Source of the DNA: VXRD01 sp965242535
Lineage (GTDB): Bacteria; Latescibacterota; UBA2968
Direction: 5' to 3'
NCBI GenBank assembly: GCA_965242535.1
Contig: OZ251458.1
Location: forward strand, 3,038,001 to 3,102,000
Length of the DNA stretch: 64,000 bases
Below the pieces are notes generated by a model. It was not told where the DNA came from. It saw only the letters and a program-made list of their open reading frames with translations, and did no database searches. This document shows positions 1 through 9,082 of the stretch, piece after piece (the stretch's first letter is position 1; each line of letters starts with the position of its first letter). A program made the translations under genes and the position numbers.

Positions 1-2804
1 TCAAACCCCACCTGCCCGAAGAAGCGCGGGACGACGTGCGGGTTCGCAAATACGACGATGATTCGTGGGAAATCATGTGGGTAGCCATGGCGATAGATTC
101 CACCATCACGGACCAGTTTCGGTTTATCGAAACGCACATCCAGCGGCCCTTAGAGCGCGTGGATGGCGTGGGTCAGATCAACTTTTTCGGCGTGCAGAGA
201 AAAGAGGTGATGGTGGAAGTGGATCGAGAGCGCATGCGCGCGCGCGGCGTACAACTCGGCGAAATCGCATCGACCTTAAAAAACGACAATTTCGCACTCG
301 CCGGGGGGTACGTGCGCGAGGGCCAAAAGAAATTTTACGTGCGCTCGCTGGCGCGCTACACCGCCCTGCGCGAAATCGAAGATATCCAAATCCTGTCCCG
401 CGCGGGCAAGGTGCGCCTAGGCGAAGTGGCGCGAGTCGCGTACGACGTGCCCGAAATGTCGTGGATTCAGCGCATCGACGGCAAGCCCGGCATCAGCTTT
501 GGCATCAAACAAGAATCGGGCGCGAACATCACGGAGCTCACGGACCGAATAGAGGCCAAACTGCGCGAAATCGAGCGGGACCCGCGCTTGGCCGGGCGCG
601 TGTCGTTTCGCGTGATCTTCAATCAGGGATTTTTCATCAAAGAGTCCATCCGCAACCTGCAAGAAACTGGGCTTTGGGGCGGGTTGTTCGCCGCGTTGGT
701 GCTCCTGTTCTACTTGAGAACCTTCCGCATGACGGGCATCATCACCCTGGCCATTCCCATGTGCGTGATGATCACCATGACCGCGCTGTACTTCATCGGC
801 TGGTCCCTCAATGTCGTGACGATGATGGGCCTCATGGTCGGCGTCGGCTTGGTGGTCGATAATGCCATCGTGATTTTGGAAAACATCTACCGCAGGCGCG
901 GCAATGGCGATGCCCCCCAAAACGCCGCGATCTGGGGCGCGAGTGAAGTGGGTCTGGCGATCACCATGGCGACATTGACGACTGTGGTGGTGTTTTTGCC
1001 GATGATGTTGTTCAGCGGCAACATGTTCATGAACTTTTACATGACGCGCATGGGCGTGCCGGTTTGCATCGCGCTGGTCAGTTCGCTGTTCGTGGCGCTG
1101 TTGTTCATCCCGCTCGCATCCGTGCAGGTGGGCAAGGGGCAGGTGCGCCCGGATCCCAAATCCATCGCCGCGGTGCGGGGGGTTTATGCGCGCATGTTGG
1201 CATGGACGTTAAACCACAGGCGGGACGCGGTCTTGATCGCGCTCGCGCTGACCGCGACGATGTGGCTGTACCCCGAATTTCAGCCCAACCCCCTGGCGAA
1301 TCTCGACCGCGGCAACCGCGGGGGCGGCAAAGTGAACGATTTGAGCGTGCGCCTAAAAATGCCGCGCCATTTTTCCCTTGAAGAAACCGCGCACATCGTG
1401 GGCGAGGTCGAGCGATTTTTAGAGGCGAAGCGCGGGGAATACGGCTATGAAATCCTGCGCGTGTACTACCGCCCAGGCTTTGGGTATTTGCGGATGTACA
1501 TGCCCCTCAAAAGCGAGGATCCGTGGTGGTTCATCGCGTACCAAAACGCGCGCAAAGCGCTCGGCATACCCCTCGACGGGCCGATGGAGCGGCGGGAGAT
1601 GATCGCGGATATCGGCGAGCACACGCCGAAATACGTGGGCGTGTGGCACTCCTTGGCGCGCTACGGCGATGGCGTCAGCGGCGAGTCGTCCGTATCGGTC
1701 TATCTCGAAGGCGAGGATACCGAGGTGCTGATCGGGCTGGTGGATGAGGTGACGTGGCGCCTGCAACAAATCCCGTCGATCGTCAGCGTCGACACGGAGT
1801 TGGAACGAGCCGATGACGAGGTGCGCGTCGCCGTCGATCGAGAACACTCGAACCGCATGGGCGTTTCCGCGCGGGATATCGGACGCCATATCGCCTACGG
1901 CTTGCAGGGCGTGTCCCTGCCCAGGTTTCAATCCGAAGAAGGCGAAGTTAGGGTGCGCCTGTACTTGGATCGGGCGGATAGGCAAAACCTGAATCAGTTA
2001 CGCAATTTCTCGTTTTCGACCGACGAAGGCGCGGAAGTGGCCCTGGGCGAGATCGCCTCCTTTGAGGTCGCGCGCGGCACCGGGCGCATCGCCCGGTACG
2101 ATGGCAGGGTCAAGTTGCGGATTCGGACGTACACGATGGAATCGGGCAGGCGGTTGTACGAGGAGATAGACAAAATGATGGACGGGATCGAGTTGCCGCG
2201 CGGGTATTCGTGGAATAAGGGCGAGCGATTCAAGCAGCTTCAAGAGACGGAGGCCTCCGGGCAAATCGGCATGGTGATGGCGGTGACGAGCGTGTTTTTG
2301 CTGATGGGCGTTTTGTTCGAGTCGTTCGTCTTGCCGTTTTCCGTGCTCTTCTCCATTCCATTTTCCTTTTTGGGCGTGTACTGGACCTTGTATTTGACGG
2401 ACACGCCCATGGATACGATGGCGTTTATCGGGGTGATCGTGCTGATCGGCGTGGTGGTGAACAACGCGATAGTGCTCGTGGATATGATCAACCGCCTGCG
2501 CGCCGAGGGGATGACGCGCTTCGACGCGATTTTGGAGGCGGGCCGCAATCGCTTCCGCCCCATTTTGATGACGACCTTTACGACCGTGTTCGGCTTGTTG
2601 CCCATGGCCTTGGGCGGCAGCAATGTGATGGGCATGCCCTACGCGCCCCTCGGCCGCACCATGATGGGCGGGCTTTTGGCATCGACATTTCTCACCCTGC
2701 TCGTCGTGCCCCTGTTCTACACCCTGCTCGACGATCTGCGCTTGGCGTTGCGCCGCTTGAGCGCAGGGGTCTTTGCCTCCCGCGATGTGGCCGATGCCGA
2801 TTAG
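1..2804 (+). CDS. RND-family efflux transporter, 3' part (5' end outside window)
   Basis: Inner-membrane proton-driven RND pump of the AcrB/HAE type, which exports drugs or lipophilic compounds with a periplasmic adaptor and an outer-membrane channel. The frame is open back to base 3, so the GTG at 36 is internal; 933 residues are visible against roughly 1,020-1,050 in the family. The first half has a porter-domain region, then a membrane block with the TM4 motif VVDNAIVILENI (about nt 850-890). The second half repeats the pattern, ending with GVVVNNAIVLVDMINR and a PILMTTFTTVFGLLPMALGG segment. The usual Asp-Asp pair of TM4 is Asp-Asn here. No adaptor or outer-membrane gene follows; they may lie upstream, outside the window. 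Family assignment is certain, substrate unknown. Confidence 0.93.
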   Translation, partial: KPHLPEEARDDVRVRKYDDDSWEIMWVAMAIDSTITDQFRFIETHIQRPLERVDGVGQINFFGVQRKEVMVEVDRERMRARGVQLGEIASTLKNDNFALAGGYVREGQKKFYVRSLARYTALREIEDIQILSRAGKVRLGEVARVAYDVPEMSWIQRIDGKPGISFGIKQESGANITELTDRIEAKLREIERDPRLAGRVSFRVIFNQGFFIKESIRNLQETGLWGGLFAALVLLFYLRTFRMTGIITLAIPMCVMITMTALYFIGWSLNVVTMMGLMVGVGLVVDNAIVILENIYRRRGNGDAPQNAAIWGASEVGLAITMATLTTVVVFLPMMLFSGNMFMNFYMTRMGVPVCIALVSSLFVALLFIPLASVQVGKGQVRPDPKSIAAVRGVYARMLAWTLNHRRDAVLIALALTATMWLYPEFQPNPLANLDRGNRGGGKVNDLSVRLKMPRHFSLEETAHIVGEVERFLEAKRGEYGYEILRVYYRPGFGYLRMYMPLKSEDPWWFIAYQNARKALGIPLDGPMERREMIADIGEHTPKYVGVWHSLARYGDGVSGESSVSVYLEGEDTEVLIGLVDEVTWRLQQIPSIVSVDTELERADDEVRVAVDREHSNRMGVSARDIGRHIAYGLQGVSLPRFQSEEGEVRVRLYLDRADRQNLNQLRNFSFSTDEGAEVALGEIASFEVARGTGRIARYDGRVKLRIRTYTMESGRRLYEEIDKMMDGIELPRGYSWNKGERFKQLQETEASGQIGMVMAVTSVFLLMGVLFESFVLPFSVLFSIPFSFLGVYWTLYLTDTPMDTMAFIGVIVLIGVVVNNAIVLVDMINRLRAEGMTRFDAILEAGRNRFRPILMTTFTTVFGLLPMALGGSNVMGMPYAPLGRTMMGGLLASTFLTLLVVPLFYTLLDDLRLALRRLSAGVFASRDVADAD

Positions 2805-2837
2805 GAGAATGCACCAGACCGCAAACGGGTAAAAACC

Positions 2838-2931
2838 CCTTCTGTGCCTTTGAACTGGCTATCGCCAGTTGTACCCCGCTCGTGCTTTTGTGCCTTCTGT
2901 GCTTTTTGTGGCTATCCAAAAAAAGCACGCC
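2838..2931 (+). repeat. leader repeat shared with the modB upstream region
   Basis: This stretch, just upstream of the FtsX-type permease gene, contains CTTTGAAC, a small CCAGTTGTACC block and a run of TTTTGTGCC-like units. The reverse complement of 30790-30905, just upstream of modB, carries the same blocks in the same order. The similarity spans about 70 bp and is imperfect. It could be a dispersed intergenic repeat or a shared leader. Confidence 0.5.
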
Positions 2932-2947
2932 AAATCAGAAAGACGCC

Positions 2948-5383
2948 ATGCTCAAAAACTACCTCATCGTCGCCATCCGCAATTTGATGCGGAACAAAGT
3001 CTATGCGATCCTCAATGTGCTCGGCTTGGGGATTGGCATGGCCTGTTGTCTGTTGATCGCGTTGTTCGTACAGCATGAACTGCGCTATGATCGGGTTCAC
3101 AAAAACGGAGACCGCATTTACCAAGTGGTGCGCGAAACCCAGGGCAAAGACGGATCGCGCGGTTTTGATTGGGGTACGTCCGGCCCCTTGGGGCCCGCGC
3201 TAGAACGCGATTTTCCCGAGGTGCGAGCCGCGGTCCGGATATGGCATTGGAACGTAAAAGTCAAACGCGAGGATCGGTTCATCCGGACGCGGTTCAGCCT
3301 CGTCGATAAGCATGTGTTCGACGTGTTTGACGCGGAATTTGTCCGAGGCAATCCCCAAACCGCATTTGCAGATCCCTTCGGCATGGTGATCACCGAACGC
3401 ACCGCATCGCTTCTCTTTGGCGAAGAAGACCCGATGGGCGCGGTTTTGACCGTCGACAACTCCATCTTTGGCGGGGACTATACCATCCGCGGGGTTTTGA
3501 GAGAGCAGAACGCGGCCTCGACGATTCGCTTCGGGTTGATCACCGCGCACATGCCGAAGAATCGCTGGGAAAACAAATGGATCCGATGGCAACAATTTCA
3601 GGCATGGCGCCCCGTCTATACGTACGTCCTCCTGCAAAACGGCGCACGCGGCGAGTCCCTAGCGCGCAAGTTGCCGGACTTTATGGCGCGCTACATGGGC
3701 GCGGAAGTTCAGATGCACAATGCGTATCACCTGCAACCCCTTCACCGCGTCTATCTCCATTCGCGCGCGGATTACGGCATCGACAGATTTGGCGACATCG
3801 GTCAACTCTACGTGTTGGGCGTCGTCGCGGCGTTCATCCTCGCCATCGCCTGCGTGAACTTTATGAATTTGGCTACTGCCCAATCCATTGGCCGAGCGCG
3901 AGAGGTGGGGTTGCGAAAAGTGGTGGGGGCCAGCCGATGGCAGTTGATCCAGCAATTCCTGGGCGAATCCCTGATCGTGGCTTTTTTCGCTTTGGCGCTC
4001 GCCCTCGGCCTCAGCGCGTTGCTCTTGCCCGTGTTTGGCGATCTGATCCAACAACCCTTGGCCCTGGATCGCGAGGCCGCCCTCGCCTTGTTGCCCACGG
4101 CGGTCGGGGTCATCGCGGCGACTGGGATTTTGGCGGGCAGCTATCCGGCCTTTGCCCTGTCCGCATGGCAACCCATCGAAACCCTAAAACACCAAATTCG
4201 ATCGGGCAACCGAGGCGCGTGGTTTTGGAAGGCGTTGGTGACATTCCAATTTTCGATTTCGATCTTCTTGCTCGTGGGCACGCTCGTGGTGCGCGATCAG
4301 CTTTCTTACATGCTCAACCGCGACTTGGGATTCGATGCCGAACACCTCGTGATGTTGCAAATTTTCGCGCCGAGCCGCGAGGAACACGCGGATTTTGAAC
4401 GGCGATTGTCCGCGCGCTACGCCACGGTGAAGCAATCGTTTTTGCGCCATCCCAATGTGTTGCACGCCACGGCGTCGCGCTATCTGCCCTTTCCCCAAGG
4501 CGGTGGCGGGCGAATTTGGACCGTGCGTCCCGAGGGGTTGCCCGGCGATGATTGGCGCGTGATGTTCAACGAAGTCGACGAGGATTTTTTGACCGCGATG
4601 GGCATCGAGCTCGTCGCGGGAAGGAATTTCACGCCGGGCAAGGGTCGGGCACTTCAGCGGTTTTCGTCCGAGTTTTTGATCAACGAATCCGCGGCCGAGG
4701 TCTTTGGCTGGGAGAATCCCATCGGCAAGCAAATCGAGTGGACGGGGCTGGGATCGGGCACGGTCGTGGGCGTGTTTAAGGACTACCACTTCGCTCCTTT
4801 GCGCGAAAAGATCGCCCCTCTGGCCTTGGTCAAATGGGCGAGATTGTACGCGTTTCTCGCGCTCAAAGTGAAAGGAGAACACTTCGAGGAGACGATGGCC
4901 TTCTTGCAAACGCAGTGGGAAGAATTCGTGCCCGACGATCCGTTCAGAGCCATTTTCATCGACGAGGGCCTAGCGTCTGCATACCGCAATGAACTCCGCT
5001 TGCGAAAGGTCGCGGACATCTCGTCTTTGCTGGCGATTCTCGTTTGCTGTTTGGGGTTGTTCGGCCTGGCCGCGCTCTCGGCACAACGGCGTACCAAAGA
5101 GATCGGCATCCGCAAGGTGCTCGGCGCGTCTGTCGGGCAAATCGTGCGGATGTTCTCTGCGGAATTTATCCAACTCGTGGCATTTGCCAGCCTCATCGCT
5201 TGGCCCGTGGCGTATTACGCCCTGACCAACTGGCTAGCCGATTTTTCATACCGCATCGACTTGGGCGTCGCGGCATTCGCGCTGAGCACGGCCCTCGCCA
5301 TCGGCATAGCACTGATCACGGTGAGCTACCAAGCGTGGAAAGCCGCGCACACAAACCCAGTCGACGCGCTGAAGTACGAGTAG
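2948..5383 (+). CDS. FtsX/MacB-type ABC transporter permease
   Basis: A permease of the MacB_PCD/FtsX type, 811 aa from the ATG at 2948 (MLKNYLIVAIRNL), the usual first motif of this family; upstream in-frame starts would only add a low-complexity leader. The layout is the double form: an N-terminal helix at about residues 18-45, a periplasmic domain, a three-helix FtsX block near 285-430, a fourth helix and second periplasmic domain, and a C-terminal FtsX block near 685-800 with the ERTKEIGIRKVLGAS-like loop (here RRTKEIGIRKVLGAS). Such proteins work with a separate cytoplasmic ATPase, typically to move lipoproteins or export peptides or macrolides. No ATPase gene is adjacent. The stop is followed by a dispersed repeat. 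Confidence 0.9.
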   Translation: MLKNYLIVAIRNLMRNKVYAILNVLGLGIGMACCLLIALFVQHELRYDRVHKNGDRIYQVVRETQGKDGSRGFDWGTSGPLGPALERDFPEVRAAVRIWHWNVKVKREDRFIRTRFSLVDKHVFDVFDAEFVRGNPQTAFADPFGMVITERTASLLFGEEDPMGAVLTVDNSIFGGDYTIRGVLREQNAASTIRFGLITAHMPKNRWENKWIRWQQFQAWRPVYTYVLLQNGARGESLARKLPDFMARYMGAEVQMHNAYHLQPLHRVYLHSRADYGIDRFGDIGQLYVLGVVAAFILAIACVNFMNLATAQSIGRAREVGLRKVVGASRWQLIQQFLGESLIVAFFALALALGLSALLLPVFGDLIQQPLALDREAALALLPTAVGVIAATGILAGSYPAFALSAWQPIETLKHQIRSGNRGAWFWKALVTFQFSISIFLLVGTLVVRDQLSYMLNRDLGFDAEHLVMLQIFAPSREEHADFERRLSARYATVKQSFLRHPNVLHATASRYLPFPQGGGGRIWTVRPEGLPGDDWRVMFNEVDEDFLTAMGIELVAGRNFTPGKGRALQRFSSEFLINESAAEVFGWENPIGKQIEWTGLGSGTVVGVFKDYHFAPLREKIAPLALVKWARLYAFLALKVKGEHFEETMAFLQTQWEEFVPDDPFRAIFIDEGLASAYRNELRLRKVADISSLLAILVCCLGLFGLAALSAQRRTKEIGIRKVLGASVGQIVRMFSAEFIQLVAFASLIAWPVAYYALTNWLADFSYRIDLGVAAFALSTALAIGIALITVSYQAWKAAHTNPVDALKYE

Positions 5384-5416
5384 AATCTGCGAATCGAGGA
5401 CGGGAGATCGTCCATC

Positions 5417-5823
5417 ATTTGTACCAACTGATTCATTATCGGGATCGCTTTGCCGTTCCACCGTCCTTCAGAGAAGCCATCGCCAACCGTGCCATCCCAA
5501 AAGTCCATCAAACAAAGCCATCGGGCACAGCGCGCAAGTCCGTCTCGCAACGCACTTCTGTTTTGCAACTTCCTTTGCAGGCCAACGCATGTCGTGCGAT
5601 TACAAAAGCGATTTGCGCTGTGCCTAGCCCCTCGGCGTTTGAGAGCGGCATTTTTTGCCTACTTTTTTTTGCTGTTGAAAAAAAGTAGGTCGCCGAAGGC
5701 ATCGGAGGCAACCCACGATGCTTTAGGACCAAAGTTGTTAGAAAAGCGAGCCCCGTCGGTGCGGGTTGGTGCGTCTCAAAATTTGGTATCATTTAATTTC
5801 CGGAGTAATTCGTTGGTACAGAT
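5417..5823 (+). repeat. ~400-bp dispersed repeat, copy R1 (outer-TIR type)
   Basis: Begins ATTTGTACCAAC and ends GTTGGTACAGAT, an almost perfect terminal inverted repeat. A second inner end motif, the reverse complement of a TACTCCG-(G)AAATTAA type sequence, lies just inside the right end. The core holds a hairpin with arms CCTACTTTTTTT and AAAAAAAGTAGG. Six related copies occur at 7312, 11535, 16365, 20887, 30965 (inverted) and 62351 (inverted). No transposase is encoded, so this is a non-autonomous, MITE-like element or an intergenic structured repeat. It fills the gap between the permease and the next gene. Confidence 0.85.
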
Positions 5824-5862
5824 GATCTCGTCCATTCGCCCATTCGCCCTCGGAGATTTGCG

Positions 5863-7311
5863 ATGAACATCATTCTCTTACTCATCGACACCATGCGCTA
5901 CGACTATATCGGCGCCAACGGCAACGACTGGATCGAAACGCCCAATCTCGACCGCTTGGCGTCGCGATCCTGGTGTTTCGATCGCGCCTTTGCCGCGAGC
6001 TTTCCCACCATCCCCTATCGCACCGATGTCATGACCGGCAAATACGGCAGTCCGTTTCACGCCTGGAAGCCCCTGCCCTTCAGCGCCAATGCGTTGCCAT
6101 CTGTCCTGGGCGAAGCGGGCTACGCGACCCAACTCCTGCACGATACCCCCCATCTCGTCAACGGGGGGCATGCCTTTGACTACCCGTTCCACACTTGGAC
6201 CTTTATTCGCGGCGCCGAGGTCGATCGGTCCTGGATGGATGACGAAGCCAAATGGCCGAGCAACTGGGCAAAAGATCCGATCTTCGATCTCCTCGGAGAC
6301 GAACTCCCCGCGCCGATCATCCAATACGCCCGCACCAACCGCGGGCGCGACAACTTGGACGACTGGAACTGCGCCAGACTCTTCAACGCGGCGGCGACCT
6401 TCTTACGCGACAATAAAAACCGAGAGAATTTCTTTCTGTGGATCGACTGCTTTGACCCCCACGAACCCTGGGACGCACCGCCCGAATTTGTGCACAAATA
6501 CGACAAAACCCCTGGCTATGACGGCCGGCTCGACCCCCGCGCATTCAAGGGCGGAACGCAAGCCCGCAGCAATCCCGCCCTCCCCGACGAAGCCAAAGCC
6601 CGCATCAAAGCGAGTTATGCCGCCAAAGTCACCTGGATGGACCACTGCTTTGGCCGCTTCCTCGAAGCATTCGAAGCCACGGGTCTGTCCAAAAACACGG
6701 CGATCATCGTCGCGGGCGATCACGGCACCAACGTGGGAGAACGCGGCAAATTCGGCAAAGGCGCGCCCGTTCGAGAAGGAGAAATCCACATTCCGCTCTT
6801 CATCAAAACCCCCGATGGCGAAACCGGTCGCAGTTCCGCCATCTTCCAACCGCAAGATTTCTTCGCCACCATCGCCAACTTGGCGGGCGCGCCCATTCCC
6901 GACGAGATCGAAAGTTACGACATCCTCAACGCCGCGCGTGAAAACAGCATGGGCAACCGCGAAATCGCGCTCGCGGGCGTGGCGCGCGGCAAGGCGATGA
7001 AGCATCTCCAACGCGGCTACTTTACCGTCTTCGATCGAGAAGGCTATCTCGAATGGCACCCCAATCCCGAAGACAGCATCCTCACCCCCTACGGCGCTCT
7101 GGACGATATCGCTTCTGAAAATCCCGACCGCGTCCAAGCCCTACATGCGTCGGGCCTCGCGGAACTCGAGCACCGCAATGCGGACCCGATCTTCATCGAC
7201 TGGCTCAAAAATGGCGCGCCCGGCAAGGTCCCCGAATGCTCCCTCTACCACGGCTACCCCGGCCCCGAAGGCTTCGAAATGTACTCCGCGAGAATCTACA
7301 AAGACCCTTAA
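5863..7311 (+). CDS. Sulfatase-fold hydrolase with Thr at the nucleophile position
   Basis: Alkaline phosphatase/sulfatase superfamily, 482 aa, cytoplasmic (no signal peptide). It starts MNIILLLIDTMRYD with the metal-binding Asp9. The C/S-x-P-x-R sulfatase motif is replaced by T49-I-P-Y-R53 followed by TDVMTGKYG. The second metal site is D286-H287 in VAGDHGTNVGERGKFGKG, and WIDCFDPHEPWD near 193-204 is typical of this sulfatase subgroup. With Thr instead of Cys or Ser, formylglycine cannot form, so the enzyme may be a phosphodiesterase, a phosphonate-monoester-like hydrolase or an arylsulfatase relative using Thr directly. The gene at 53203 has the same motif. It begins a catabolic block with a sialidase-like protein and a classical sulfatase. 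Its TAA stop abuts repeat R2. Confidence 0.88.
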   Translation: MNIILLLIDTMRYDYIGANGNDWIETPNLDRLASRSWCFDRAFAASFPTIPYRTDVMTGKYGSPFHAWKPLPFSANALPSVLGEAGYATQLLHDTPHLVNGGHAFDYPFHTWTFIRGAEVDRSWMDDEAKWPSNWAKDPIFDLLGDELPAPIIQYARTNRGRDNLDDWNCARLFNAAATFLRDNKNRENFFLWIDCFDPHEPWDAPPEFVHKYDKTPGYDGRLDPRAFKGGTQARSNPALPDEAKARIKASYAAKVTWMDHCFGRFLEAFEATGLSKNTAIIVAGDHGTNVGERGKFGKGAPVREGEIHIPLFIKTPDGETGRSSAIFQPQDFFATIANLAGAPIPDEIESYDILNAARENSMGNREIALAGVARGKAMKHLQRGYFTVFDREGYLEWHPNPEDSILTPYGALDDIASENPDRVQALHASGLAELEHRNADPIFIDWLKNGAPGKVPECSLYHGYPGPEGFEMYSARIYKDP

Positions 7312-7715
7312 TACTCTGGTAAATTAAATAATTATGGATTTCAATTTTTTAAGAGCGTGCCGGCTGTGATGCTGTACGTCAATTAAGCCATCGCCCAACA
7401 TGCCATCCCAAAAGACCATCAAACAAAGCCATCGGGCACAGCGCGCAAGTCCGTCTCGCAACCCACAGCCATTTTGCAACTTCCTTTGCAGGCCAACGCA
7501 TGTCGTGCGATTACAAAAGCGATTTGCGCTGTGCCTAGCCCCTCGGCGCATGAGAGCGGCATTTTTTGCCTACTTTTTGTTGCTGTAGACAAAAAGTAGG
7601 TCGCCGAAGGCATCAAAGGCAACAAACGAGGCTGTAGGACCAAACGCTTTAGACAAGCGAGCAACTCAGGTACTGAGTTGTGCGTATCAAAATTGAGAAT
7701 AACTTAATTTACAGA
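7312..7715 (+). repeat. ~400-bp dispersed repeat, copy R2 (inner-TIR type)
   Basis: Begins TACTCTGGTAAATTAA and ends TTAATTTACAGA, without the outer GTACCAAC ends. Both sides carry the direct repeat GACCCTTAA (7303-7311 and 7716-7724), whose left copy is the last two codons and stop of the upstream hydrolase gene. This suggests a 9-bp target duplication at the stop codon. The internal hairpin has arms CCTACTTTTTGT and ACAAAAAGTAGG, a compensatory variant of the one in R1. It fills the gap before the sialidase-like gene. Confidence 0.85.
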
Positions 7716-7758
7716 GACCCTTAACTCCAGTAACCACCAACGGAAAGATGAGGCACTC

Positions 7759-8874
7759 ATGGACGCGAACCCAAACAGGGCAAATTACGAGGTCACCCCA
7801 AAGAACCCGCCGAACGATGGGATTCTCTTCGTCGATCACGCCCAGACCGGAAGAAGCGGAAATCTCGGACACGCACTCGTCGAGTATGAGGACGGGAAGA
7901 TTCTCGCCTTTTATCCCAACTGCTCCGATGACAACAACGGTCATTCGGCCGTGGGCTGGATGGAATACAAGCGTTCTGAAGACGGCGGCGAAACGTGGGG
8001 CACTCCGAACGCGCTCGCCTATTCGAAGAACCTGTTCGACGCGGGGCAAAGGGGAGGGCCCAACACCGAGAAATTTTCTGCCTTCTGCGAGAAAGCGGTT
8101 TTAACGGACGAGGGCGCGATCGTCCTCTTCTTCCTCGTGTGCAACATCACCGACGATGACATTTGGCGACGCTTTCAGGTGCCGACGTACCTCATCAGCG
8201 AGGATGGGGGATATACGTGGAGCGAGTCGCGTAAATTGTGCGACAATCGGGGGCGGCTCTACGATGCGCGGTATTGCGATGGGGAGATCCTCGCACTCCA
8301 CTTCAAGAACGACAACGAGATCAAATTCTGGGGCAACAAGGACGAGCATGTGTACGAGTTGTACGCGAGCGGCGACGGCGGCCGGACATTCTCAAAGCGC
8401 AGCGAGTTGCCCTTCGACACCGCAGGGAGAGCGTATGGAACCATGGGGAAGCTCGCTTCCGGAAGCCTCGTCGTCTATATATACAACGAGAACGCCGAGC
8501 ACGCGATGGACTACGTGGTGAGCGACGACGGCGGGCGCACCTGGTCAGACGCGAGGGTCGCACACTTTCAAAAGAAGATTCGAAATCCCCAGTTGGCTGT
8601 GCTGAACGGCTGTTATTTCATGACCGGGCGAAGTGGACATTACGGCGAGAAAGCGAAAAGGGGCCACTTTGTTCTGTATTCTTCCCGCGATGGGCTCGCC
8701 TGGGATGACGGCATCTACTTGCGGATGCGCGAGGCGGGCACCGGAGCGTATTCGAACAGCATCGCGGTCGGTTCACTCAATCCCCACGAGCGGAGCCGAC
8801 TGCTGATCCAGGCATCGCACGCATACAAAAAGAGCCAGACCAACATCCTCCACTGGTGGATAGATACGAGATAG
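7759..8874 (+). CDS. BNR/Asp-box sialidase-like six-bladed propeller protein
   Basis: A 371-aa protein of the sialidase superfamily. Four Asp-boxes are visible: SEDGGETW (about residue 73), SEDGGYTW (about 147), SGDGGRTF (about 206) and SDDGGRTW (about 255), spaced as in a beta-propeller. An Arg is present near each of the places where the sialidase arginine triad falls, but I cannot place the triad with certainty. No signal peptide is seen. The ATG at 7759 is preceded by GATGAGG at a good distance. It lies between a Thr-type and a Cys-type sulfatase-fold gene and upstream of a GH43/130-like protein, which suggests breakdown of sulfated or acidic glycans. True exo-sialidase activity is uncertain because many environmental members have other or unknown substrates. 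Confidence 0.85.
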   Translation: MDANPNRANYEVTPKNPPNDGILFVDHAQTGRSGNLGHALVEYEDGKILAFYPNCSDDNNGHSAVGWMEYKRSEDGGETWGTPNALAYSKNLFDAGQRGGPNTEKFSAFCEKAVLTDEGAIVLFFLVCNITDDDIWRRFQVPTYLISEDGGYTWSESRKLCDNRGRLYDARYCDGEILALHFKNDNEIKFWGNKDEHVYELYASGDGGRTFSKRSELPFDTAGRAYGTMGKLASGSLVVYIYNENAEHAMDYVVSDDGGRTWSDARVAHFQKKIRNPQLAVLNGCYFMTGRSGHYGEKAKRGHFVLYSSRDGLAWDDGIYLRMREAGTGAYSNSIAVGSLNPHERSRLLIQASHAYKKSQTNILHWWIDTR

Positions 8875-8899
8875 AAAAGCAGAATGCCGACTCTGCTTA

Positions 8900-9062
8900 G
8901 AAGCCATCTAAAAATTATCGGGACCTACCCCCCTGGCCCCCCTTCCTGCGAGGAAGGGGGGAATCAAGGCATCCTATTTTCGCGGTCTGTACGGTTTTGA
9001 CCTGCGAAAAGTGAATGCTTTTGCGACTCTCTCAATGGCGGCCCGAGTTTTTAGATGGCTTC
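8900..9062 (-). mobile_element. 163-bp MITE, copy 1
   Basis: The element starts GAAGCCATCTAAAAA and ends with the exact reverse complement. It is flanked by TTA (8897-8899 and 9063-9065). Copies 2 (27789-27951) and 3 (31051-31213) have the same length and the opposite orientation and are flanked by TAA, so all three used the same oriented target. It encodes nothing. A 3-bp TAR-like target is known for the IS1031 group of the IS5 family, the likely source of the mobilising transposase (inference). It lies 20 bp upstream of the sulfatase start. Confidence 0.93.
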
Positions 9063-9082
9063 TTAGGATAACGAGGCATTTT

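Noticed and set aside
5508..5792. Minus-strand frame MPSATYFFSTAKKSRQKMPLS in the dispersed repeats as a true gene
   Set aside because: Start and end differ between copies and conservation follows the whole repeat, including non-coding parts. I could not show codon-level selection by eye.
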